From positions 1 to 64,000 of the forward strand of contig NZ_BOOF01000034.1 of NCBI RefSeq assembly GCF_016863095.1: DNA of 64,000 bases. The letters are read 5' to 3'. Position numbers and translations under genes: made by a program. The first letter of the stretch is position 1, and each line of letters starts with the position of its first letter. The notes beneath the pieces were generated by a model, which did no database searches, was not told the origin of the DNA, and was given only the letters and a program-made list of their open reading frames with translations. Of the stretch, positions 52,807-64,000 are shown one piece after another. Origin of the DNA: Microbispora siamensis (lineage in GTDB: Bacteria; Actinomycetota; Actinomycetes; Streptosporangiales; Streptosporangiaceae).

Positions 52807-53076
52807 ATGGAGATGGTGGCGTGCGCGCTGATCCTTCTGGCCCTGCTCGAACGCCTGTGGCGGTGGGCGGCCAAGGTTCGCAAGTCCGGCCGGTCCATCT
52901 CGGCCACCGGATTCGACGAGTTCACGGCGGCCTTCCTCTCCACCAAGCGGGTGCAACTGGAGCAGCGGCAGAGCGAGATGATGCTCCGCGACGACGACAC
53001 CGACGGCGCGCCACCAGCCAACCGCATCGACACCGTCCACAACAAGATCACGATCGTCGTGCCCGACAAGAGGTAA
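52807..53076 (+). CDS. DUF6191 family small membrane protein
   Basis: 89 residues. The N terminus is a TM helix ('MVACALILLALLERLWRW'), followed by 'SATGFDEFTAAFLSTKRVQL' and 'EMMLRDDDTDGAPPANRID', the diagnostic pattern of DUF6191. The function of this widespread actinobacterial family is unknown. Confidence 0.75.
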   Translation: MEMVACALILLALLERLWRWAAKVRKSGRSISATGFDEFTAAFLSTKRVQLEQRQSEMMLRDDDTDGAPPANRIDTVHNKITIVVPDKR

Positions 53077-53238
53077 CCCCGAGCCTCGATCCTCCTCTTC
53101 GAAAGTTTCGGAGGGAACCTTTCGATTTTCACTGTTGCCTTTCCGTACCTGTTGCCTATTCTTCCCTTGCACGGGGACTTCCGGGGGCACCAAAACCGGA
53201 CCGAGTGGCATTTCTATGCCGATCATGGAGTGAGCATC

Positions 53239-53319
53239 GTGTCGAAACTTTTCGGTGACGGCGTGGAGATCGGCCTCGGCGAGGAGCCGGCGTCCGGAGG
53301 GACGACGGGCTCGTGGTGA
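53239..53319 (+). CDS. 26-residue peptide coupled to a condensation-domain gene
   Basis: The GTG at 53239 follows GGAG with 8-nt spacing. The peptide begins SKLFGDG, has an acidic middle (VEIGLGEE) and ends with a Gly/Thr-rich stretch finishing in Ser-Trp. Its TGA overlaps the GTG of the next gene (GTGA), so the two are translationally coupled. It resembles a precursor or leader peptide in length and position, but there is no family match known to me. Confidence 0.5.
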   Translation: MSKLFGDGVEIGLGEEPASGGTTGSW

Positions 53320-54725
53320 CGGTGGCGTTCAGCGGCACGCGGGACGGCGAGGCGCCGCTGACCTGGGGACAGCGACTGATTTGGCGGGCGGTCCACCTGA
53401 TGGGCGACAGCCAGACGTTCCTGAGCTGCCCGTGGGTGCTCCCGGTGTACGGCAGACGTGACCTCGGTAGCGTCCTGGACGCACTGCGCGTGCTACTCGA
53501 ACGCCACGAGAGCCTGCGTACGACCTTCGCCCTCACTTCGGAAGGGCCGGTGCAGCGGGTCGGACGGGGCGGCGAGCTGACCGTGGACCTGGTGGAGGCG
53601 GGACAGGACCGAGCGCTGCGGGTCGCCGAGCGGCTCGCGGGCGAGCTGGGCCGTACGGCCTTCGCCCACGACCGGGACCTGCCGCTGCGCTGCGCCGTCG
53701 TCGTCAAGAACGGCCGCCCGGTGGCGCTGGCGTTGGCCTTCTCCCATCTGGCGGTGGACTTCCAGGCGCTGAACACGCTGTCGGAGGAGTGGAAGGCCCT
53801 GCTGCGCGGCGAGGAACTGCCTCCCGCCGAGTGGCAGCCGTTGGACCAGGCGGCCGCGGAGCGCGAGGAGCCGTACCCCGCCCGCTCGGCCAAGTCGGTC
53901 CGATACTGGCACTCCGTGCTGGCGGAGGGACCGCTGGACGTGTTCGACCATCCGCCGCGCGAGGCGGAGGACCCGCGGTTCATCGAGGTCGGTATGGAGT
54001 CGGCGGCGCTCGCCACCGCGGCGCAACGGCTGGCGGAGCGCTGGAAGATGAGCACGACCAGCGTGCTGCTCGCCGCCTGCGCCACCGTGCTGGCCACCGT
54101 GAGCGGCCGTCCGCGCGCGGTCATGCAGCTCGTGCACAGCAACCGCCGCGACGCGCGCACCCGCACGATGGTCGGCACCGTCGAACAGGACGGCCTGTTC
54201 GTGCTCGATCTGCCCGCCACGGACTTCGCCGCCGCCTGCCGGGCCGCGCACCGCGGGGCGCTCAGGGCGTACCGCAACGCGCACTACGACCCGTTCGAGA
54301 TGCAGGCCATGCGCGAGGAGATCGGCCGCCGCCGCGGCCGGGAGCCGGACCTCGACGCGTTCTTCAACGACAGGCGGACCGTCGGCACCTGGCCGGGCCT
54401 GCCTCCCGCCGGCCCCGACGAGGACGTGGCCCGCCTCACCGAGAAGACCCGGACGTACGTCACGAACGCCTGGCCGGGTGTCCGTTTCAAGGCGTTCTTC
54501 ACGGTCGTCTCGGCCCCCGACACCGGGCGGCTCAGCCTCATCGTGGACACCGCCTACCTGCCCCCGGACATCGCCGAGGCGATGCTGCGCGGCGTCGAGG
54601 CCCTGCTGGTCCACGCCCTCACCGAGGAGGTCCCGATGGCCGCCGTCCCCGAGGTGTGCGGGGTCGGCCCGTACGACGGGCGGCTCAGGACTGCTGGACC
54701 GCCAGGCGCAGACCGAAGCCGATGA
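53316..54725 (+). CDS. Stand-alone condensation-domain protein
   Basis: About 469 residues (GTG at 53316, or 53313). It has the two-lobed CoA-dependent acyltransferase/condensation fold: 'LTWGQRLIWRAVHLMGD' near the N terminus, 'LLERHESLRTTFA' (core motif C2-like RHxxLRTxF), 'ALAFSHLAVDFQAL' (an HHxxxD site degenerated to SHLxxD) and 'NRRDARTRTMVGTVEQDG' (C-domain latch-like). The loss of the first His but retention of the second His and Asp is known in acyl-transferring variants. No adenylation or carrier domain is nearby. It converges on the LysE gene with a 41-bp overlap. Confidence 0.75.
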   Translation: MTVAFSGTRDGEAPLTWGQRLIWRAVHLMGDSQTFLSCPWVLPVYGRRDLGSVLDALRVLLERHESLRTTFALTSEGPVQRVGRGGELTVDLVEAGQDRALRVAERLAGELGRTAFAHDRDLPLRCAVVVKNGRPVALALAFSHLAVDFQALNTLSEEWKALLRGEELPPAEWQPLDQAAAEREEPYPARSAKSVRYWHSVLAEGPLDVFDHPPREAEDPRFIEVGMESAALATAAQRLAERWKMSTTSVLLAACATVLATVSGRPRAVMQLVHSNRRDARTRTMVGTVEQDGLFVLDLPATDFAAACRAAHRGALRAYRNAHYDPFEMQAMREEIGRRRGREPDLDAFFNDRRTVGTWPGLPPAGPDEDVARLTEKTRTYVTNAWPGVRFKAFFTVVSAPDTGRLSLIVDTAYLPPDIAEAMLRGVEALLVHALTEEVPMAAVPEVCGVGPYDGRLRTAGPPGADRSR

Positions 54726-55317
54726 CGATGAGGCCGGTGAGCCGGTCCAGGGCGCGCTTGACCGACGGCCTGCGCAGCCAGCCGCGCACCATCCCGGTGA
54801 ACCCGATGAGCACGGCGCTCCACACCAGCGCCTCGCAGACGTGAACGCCCGCCAGGAGTACGCCCATCACCGCGTGCGGCACGCCCTGGGGCATGAACTG
54901 CGGCAGCACCGCGACGTAGAAGGCGCCCACCTTCGGGTTGAGCAGGTTGGTCAGCAGGCCCCGCCGGAACGCCCGTCCCCATCCGGCGTCCGGCGGGTCC
55001 GGCGGCGCCGCCTCGTCCGCCTGGCTCGTGCGGCTGTGCCAGAGCATCCTGCCGCCCATCCAGATCAGGTACGCGACGCCCGCCCACCGCAGCACCTCGT
55101 ACGCCACGTGGGAGGCGGTGAGGAGAGCGGACAGGCCGGCGGCCGTGAGCAGGCCCCACAGCAGGGTGCCGACCTGGATGCCGAGCACCACGGCCCAGGC
55201 CGACCTCCGGCCGGCGAGCAGCGACGTGCGCAGGATCAGAGCCGTGTCCAGGCCGGGGGTGAGCGTGAGCAGCGCCACGATGACGGCGAACGAGGCGATC
55301 GCACCATAGACGTCCAC
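54685..55317 (-). CDS. LysE/RhtB-family exporter
   Basis: 210 residues from GTG 55317. 'LLTLTPGLDTALILRTSLLA', 'GRRSAWAVVLGIQVGTLLWG', 'LRWAGVAYLIWMGGRMLW' and 'GLLTNLLNPKVGAFYVAVLP' are the LysE-family signatures. It exports amino acids or related molecules. It is convergent with the condensation-domain gene, so it might export its product, but this is only an inference from proximity. Confidence 0.88.
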   Translation of the reverse strand: MDVYGAIASFAVIVALLTLTPGLDTALILRTSLLAGRRSAWAVVLGIQVGTLLWGLLTAAGLSALLTASHVAYEVLRWAGVAYLIWMGGRMLWHSRTSQADEAAPPDPPDAGWGRAFRRGLLTNLLNPKVGAFYVAVLPQFMPQGVPHAVMGVLLAGVHVCEALVWSAVLIGFTGMVRGWLRRPSVKRALDRLTGLIVIGFGLRLAVQQS

Positions 55318-55580
55318 GAACGGCCACCGTAGCCCATACCCGGACACCCGGCTTGACCTTTCCCGCGTCCCCGTGCACCCTCCGGTGGTGATCACCGTCC
55401 GGATGAACGACGCCGCGGCCCGCTTTCATCAGAACGAAATGATCGTCGTCATCGACGCGACCCCGCCCGCGCGCGAAGTGCGCCACAGGTATAACGCTCC
55501 ATGAGCCGTCCGGCGCGTTTCCGGTCGGGATAGGTTTTCGTGGCGGACCGAGAAACCGATTCGCGACCTAGCATCGAAAG

Positions 55581-55778
55581 ATGGACGAACCACAGCCGGT
55601 CACGCTCCCCAACGGCCGCAATCTGAAATGCGACACGTGCGAGAACGAATTGTTCGAGCACCGCCGGTGGAAACTCCAGACCACGGGCATGACGTTCATG
55701 AATCTCGACTGGGCCAACCGCGACGCCACCTGCTTCGTGTGCAGCAGTTGCCGTCGCATTCACTGGTTCCACTGGTGA
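55581..55778 (+). CDS. 65-residue zinc-ribbon protein
   Basis: Two CxxC knuckles: 'CDTCENELFEH' (residues 17-27) and 'CFVCSSCRRIHWFHW' at the end, forming a plausible zinc ribbon. No ribosome-binding site is obvious upstream of ATG 55581. Aromatic-rich C terminus. Small proteins of this pattern are found in actinomycetes without known function. Confidence 0.55.
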   Translation: MDEPQPVTLPNGRNLKCDTCENELFEHRRWKLQTTGMTFMNLDWANRDATCFVCSSCRRIHWFHW

Positions 55779-55851
55779 TCGGGGATCAGACGTAGCGCCA
55801 GGCGGCCGCGAACCAGTCGAGACAGTCCTGGACAGGGGGTCCCGCAGAAGG

Positions 55852-56388
55852 TCACGCCGGCGACAGGACCAACACCGCGTGGTCGGGCGCCACGCTCGCG
55901 AGCCGGAAGCGGATGTCGCCGATCTTGCCGGGGCGTCCCACGGCCAGCGTCAGCCCGCCCTCCGTCCGGCAGCGGCCGTTGACGCAGTCCTGACTGACGT
56001 CGGTGTTCATGCCCTCGACCTGGAAGGCGCCCGCGCCCGCTTCGAACCGCAGCCGCAACTCGCCCCGGTCGAGTGAGGCGATCGTGATCGCGTCGAGGCC
56101 GGTCTTCCGGTCGAGCCGCAACCGGTCCCCCGGGCGGACCGCCACCTCGCAGGCGCCGTCCCGGCACGCCTCGGGATGGCCCGCGGCCGAGACGACCGAC
56201 GAGCTGGGCGAAGGCGATGCGGGGACCGGGGACGCGGGGACCGTGGTGGACACCGGGCCGCCCGTGGCCACGGGCCGCGGTCGCACCTGCGGCTCCGGGG
56301 TCCCGCAGGCCGTGAGCAGCACGGTCACCGGTACGGCGACGAGGCCGGCCCGGCCGATCAAACGGGACGCGTACGGTCCTCGGCGCAT
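55852..56388 (-). CDS. Putative lipoprotein, 178 residues
   Basis: The ATG at 56388 follows GGGAGAG. The signal 'GRAGLVAVPVTVLLTACG' ends with lipobox LLTAC, followed by a Pro/Ser/Val-rich linker (about residues 35-70) and a beta-rich domain with two Cys pairs ('HPEACRDGACEVAVRPGDRL', 'SQDCVNGRCRTEGG'). The Cys pairs probably form disulfides outside the membrane. Function unknown. Confidence 0.7.
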   Translation of the reverse strand: MRRGPYASRLIGRAGLVAVPVTVLLTACGTPEPQVRPRPVATGGPVSTTVPASPVPASPSPSSSVVSAAGHPEACRDGACEVAVRPGDRLRLDRKTGLDAITIASLDRGELRLRFEAGAGAFQVEGMNTDVSQDCVNGRCRTEGGLTLAVGRPGKIGDIRFRLASVAPDHAVLVLSPA

Positions 56389-56516
56389 GACTCTCCCTGA
56401 GACCACGACGGCTACGCCGGTATGTGCGCGCCGGCGGCCGGAGCGGCCCAGGCCCGCCGCCCTCGACTCGGTCGAGCCTTCCCCGAACCCGGCGGCCCCA
56501 ACCCGCGAAGCGGGGA

Positions 56517-57380
56517 TCACAGGAGGAGGGCGCCGGTGATCTGGTGGGCGGTCCTGCGCACGGCCGCGCCCATCCGCGGCAGCGCCGCCGCCCCCACCGG
56601 CGCGGCGACCGCGACGGCCATGCACACCCCGCCGTCCGGGCCGAAGACCGGCGCGGCGGCGCAGCACACCCCCTCGGCGAACTCCTCCCACGCGTACCCC
56701 ACGCCCTCCCCGCGGATGGCCGCGAGCTCGCGTTCCAGCACGGCCGGCGCGGTCACCGTACGGCGGGTCATCCGCCGCAGGGCCGGGGCGGCGAGGAACG
56801 CGGCGCGCAGGCCGGGGTCGTAGGCGAGCAGCACCTTGCCCGTGGCCGTGCAGTGCAGCGGCGCCCGGTCGACGCCGTCCGACGGCGACTTGACCCGGTT
56901 GTGCCCGTACAACCGCTCGACGTACGCGACCTCGAAGCCGTCCGGCACGGCCAGGTTGACCGTCTGCCGGGTGGCCTCGTACAGCTGGAGCAGGTGCGGC
57001 AGGACCGCCCTGCGGGAGCCGGGGAGGCGACGGCCCTGGACCGCCCAGCCGCGCGGCGCCACGATGTCGGCCAGGCGTCCGCCGACCGTGTAGTCACCAC
57101 CCGTACGCGTGACCAGGCCCCGCCGCTGCAGCGTGCCGAGCAGTCGATGGGTGGTGGTCTTGGAGAACCCGGTCGACTGGTGCACCTGGGTGAGGTTCAT
57201 CGGCCTCATGCCGGCGGCCAGGCACAGGAGGATCTCTATCCCGCGTTCCAGGCTCCCCAGGGCGGAGGCCGCCTCCGCCCGGCGGGCGCGATCCAACGGT
57301 ACGAACAATCCCACCCCGCGATGCTCGTGGACCACATCCTGACCGGCCAGCGGCCACCTTAGCCGCGCCACCCCATGCAT
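56517..57380 (-). CDS. IclR-family transcriptional regulator
   Basis: 287 residues from ATG 57380; a GTG start near 57315 is also possible. HTH: 'LGSLERGIEILLCLAAGMRP', 'NLTQVHQSTGFSKTTTHRLL', 'GTLQRRGLVTRTGGDYTVGG'. The C-terminal IclR effector domain has 'LYEATRQTVNLAVPDGFEVA', 'LHCTATGKVLLAYDP' and 'YAWEEFAEGVCCAAAPVFG'. It lies 71 bp downstream of the encapsulin operon in the same direction; an IclR-like palindrome occurs upstream of the operon at 63878, so it may regulate it. Confidence 0.85.
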   Translation of the reverse strand: MHGVARLRWPLAGQDVVHEHRGVGLFVPLDRARRAEAASALGSLERGIEILLCLAAGMRPMNLTQVHQSTGFSKTTTHRLLGTLQRRGLVTRTGGDYTVGGRLADIVAPRGWAVQGRRLPGSRRAVLPHLLQLYEATRQTVNLAVPDGFEVAYVERLYGHNRVKSPSDGVDRAPLHCTATGKVLLAYDPGLRAAFLAAPALRRMTRRTVTAPAVLERELAAIRGEGVGYAWEEFAEGVCCAAAPVFGPDGGVCMAVAVAAPVGAAALPRMGAAVRRTAHQITGALLL

Positions 57381-57451
57381 GAGGGGCGAACGGCGGAAGC
57401 CCGCCTCGGCCGGGACACTCCCCCGAGCGCCCCGGCCGGTCGGACGTGTCG

Positions 57452-62471
<5,020 letters not shown>

Positions 62472-62689
62472 GGCACATCACCCCATCTGTGATCGGCACG
62501 GCGGCCGGTTGTTCGGTGACTGGTCACGCTCGTCGCCGAGCGGCGGAGGGGGAAGGAAAGATCAGGGTCGTACCGGCCCGGACAGGGCCGCACCGCATGC
62601 GCCGGATGCCCGTACGGCCGCACGCGAAGGCGGCCGGAGTGTCCCGGCGGCGGGAGTCGTGAGAGAGGCGGGCGTACCGATCGCGCGCC
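62472..62689. other. 218-bp gap between the synthase and shell A genes
   Basis: No gene seen on either strand. It is GC-rich with GGAGGGGGAAGGA near 62545 on the plus strand and no clear hairpin. A separate promoter for the shell-cargo-shell genes could lie here. Confidence 0.4.
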
Positions 62690-63802
62690 TCACCTGACGC
62701 GGCGGGTGAGCCGCTCGGTGAGCACCGTGAGCGCCCGCGCCGCATCCGGGGCGATCGCGCAGTCGCGCAGCGCGTCGAGCGCCTGCCCGGCCCGCAGGGC
62801 GATGAGGTCCTCGACCTCGCCGAGAGCGCCGGTGTCCACGATGATCTGCCGGAGCTCGGCCGCCCGCCGTTCGTCCAGGTCGGGGGCGCCGTGCCAGGTC
62901 CGCAGCCGGTCCCGTTCGGGTCCCCGCGCCCGCGCGTACGCGTACGCCATGAGCACGGTCCGCTTTCCCTCACGCAGGTCGTCGAGGACCGGTTTGCCGG
63001 TGACGGCGGGGTCGCCGAAGACGCCGAGGACGTCGTCGCGCAGCTGGAACGCCTCTCCGAGCGGCAGGCCGAACCGGGAGTACGCCTCCAGGAGGGCGGG
63101 CGGGGCCCCGGCGAGCGCCCCGCCGATCTGCAGCGGGCGCTCCACGGTGTATCGGGCCGTCTTGTAGCGGATCACGGTCAGGGCCTGCTCGACGTCCGCG
63201 TCCGCGCGGGCGTGCGCCAGGATGTCGAGGTACTGCCCGGTGACGACCTCCGTGCGCATCCGGTTGAACAGCTCGCGTGCCGCGCGTCCTCGCACGTCGC
63301 CGGTGGCGGCGTCCGCGAGCAGTTCGTCCGCCCACGCCTGCGCGAGCACTCCGAGCAGGATGGCGGCGGATTGGCCGAAGGTCTCCGCGCCCGTCCACCG
63401 CGGGGTTCCGGCGAGCCCCCTGTGGATGGTCGGGCGCCCGCGGCGCAGCTCGCTGCCGTCCATGACGTCGTCGTGGATCAGCAGGCCGGCGTGGTAGAGC
63501 TCGAGCGCCGCGCCGGTGAGGACGGCCCGGTCCTCGTGCGGCTCCTCGCCGCCCGCGCCACGCCAGCCCCAGTAGCACAGCAGCGGCCGGATGCGCTTGC
63601 CGCCCCCGACCACGAACTCGCGCAGCAGCCGGTAGCCCTCGGCGACGTCCGGATCACCGACAGGGGGACGCCGGGCGTCGAGGAAACCGGCCAGCAGCTC
63701 GTCGACCCGTCCCCGGACGGCGCTCGTGACGGCGGCGACGCCGCCGGTGTCACCGACGCCGGTGATCCCCTTGACGGACGTGTCCACGGTGTCCGCGGTC
63801 AT
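62690..63802 (-). CDS. Polyprenyl diphosphate synthase, family 2 encapsulin-associated
   Basis: 370 residues. The first aspartate-rich motif is 'LLIHDDVMD' (111-115 DDVMD) and the second is 'LRDDVLG' (256-260), with DDxxG in place of DDxxD. 'GGGKRIRPLL' (67-76) binds isopentenyl diphosphate. The first 25 residues are an extra Gly/Val-rich N terminus that might target it to the shell. It most likely makes farnesyl diphosphate for the geosmin synthase. The ATG follows GAGGAGG. Confidence 0.88.
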   Translation of the reverse strand: MTADTVDTSVKGITGVGDTGGVAAVTSAVRGRVDELLAGFLDARRPPVGDPDVAEGYRLLREFVVGGGKRIRPLLCYWGWRGAGGEEPHEDRAVLTGAALELYHAGLLIHDDVMDGSELRRGRPTIHRGLAGTPRWTGAETFGQSAAILLGVLAQAWADELLADAATGDVRGRAARELFNRMRTEVVTGQYLDILAHARADADVEQALTVIRYKTARYTVERPLQIGGALAGAPPALLEAYSRFGLPLGEAFQLRDDVLGVFGDPAVTGKPVLDDLREGKRTVLMAYAYARARGPERDRLRTWHGAPDLDERRAAELRQIIVDTGALGEVEDLIALRAGQALDALRDCAIAPDAARALTVLTERLTRRVR

Positions 63803-63877
63803 GCACGGCCTCCTCGCTCGGCGAGCCGGTATCCCTTGCGGAAAGTTACTTAATGAACACGCAAAGTAGAACCGCTC

Positions 63878-63894
63878 GTTCCGATAGTCGGAAC
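63878..63894. promoter_or_regulatory. Perfect palindrome upstream of the encapsulin operon
   Basis: GTTCCGA-tag-TCGGAAC, with 7-bp perfect arms, lies 76 bp upstream of the first gene of the operon in an AT-richer stretch. The size and spacing suit a dimeric repressor or activator such as an IclR protein, and an IclR gene ends the cluster. Confidence 0.5.
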
Positions 63895-63925
63895 TTCTCG
63901 CCGAGCCGGACTCGGACCACCCAGC

Positions 63926-64000
63926 TCAGTCGGCTCTGCCGAACTGTGCGATCGCGGTCGCGAGCAGGGCGAGCCCGAGGACCGCGAGTACGGCCACCTC
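63926..64000 (-). CDS. C-terminal end of a membrane protein (partial)
   Basis: The last 24 codons read from the window edge: 'EVAVLAVLGLALLATAIAQF' followed by GRAD and TGA. It is a single hydrophobic helix ending a protein that begins outside the window. No identity can be given. Confidence 0.5.
   Translation of the reverse strand, partial: EVAVLAVLGLALLATAIAQFGRAD

Noticed and set aside
52677-53226. N-terminal extension of the AlkA-like protein to 53226
   Set aside because: It overlaps the DUF6191 gene antisense and adds low-complexity residues without similarity; the ATG at 52680 matches the family start.

Overview
The window is very GC-rich (roughly 70% by eye). It is gene-dense, uses GTG and TTG starts freely, and carries families typical of filamentous actinomycetes: a DnaE2-type polymerase with DUF6504, family 2B encapsulins with a terpene cyclase, a pSAM2-like integrative element, SCO3933- and SCO4402-family proteins, and TipA-like, HxlR and CdaR regulators. 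It is most likely the chromosome of a Streptosporangiales or Streptomycetales-type actinobacterium; the genus is inferred, not shown.

Layout. 1-11.5 kb: the tail of an FG-GAP protein, a DinB-fold protein with a decayed second copy 2.7 kb away, a membrane-anchored solute-binding protein, a DUF4328 membrane protein, a DUF6504-dnaE2 mutagenesis operon preceded by a LexA-type SOS box, a lipoprotein and a glycosyltransferase. 10.8-16.8 kb: a 5-oxoproline catabolic operon (NRAMP-like transporter, pxpA, pxpB, pxpC, ycsI-like hydro-lyase) between two GntR regulators. 16.9-21.5 kb: a complete ABC importer plus HAD hydrolase, probably for a phosphonate or other small organic solute. 21.5-29.5 kb: an HxlR regulator with palindromic sites, two quinone-reductase-like enzymes, a CdaR regulator with an ABC-2 exporter, a DCC protein, cobD and a phosphotransferase-fold protein.

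29.7-44.9 kb: a complete 15.2-kb actinomycete integrative and conjugative element (AICE) in the 3' half of tRNA-Arg(TCT), bounded by a 47-bp direct repeat. Its backbone is int-xis-repSA-small zinc protein-traB-regulators (SCO3933-type, KorSA-like GntR with three operator-like sites) and a Pif-like Nudix protein. The cargo end is visibly lower in GC and holds a two-gene operon, a giant HD + HSP90-type ATPase protein followed by a SLATT two-TM protein, and then a PD-(D/E)XK-like protein. These look like an antiphage or conflict module and are the main candidate for an undescribed system. 44.9-49.3 kb is a graveyard: the left end and an internally deleted integrase of a second related element, a tRNA-Gly(CCC) 3' fragment, transposase-like and acetyltransferase remnants, and a few intact small genes.

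49.4-57.4 kb: a TipA-like regulator with a VOC protein, a secreted protein, an AlkA-type glycosylase, a 26-codon peptide gene translationally coupled to a stand-alone condensation-domain protein, a LysE exporter, small proteins and an IclR regulator. 57.4-63.8 kb: a four-gene operon for a two-component family 2B encapsulin compartment (polyprenyl diphosphate synthase, shell A, geosmin synthase, shell B). The synthase should supply farnesyl diphosphate for geosmin formation by the cargo cyclase inside the shell. The two shell genes share a nearly identical 350-bp block, consistent with recent gene conversion.
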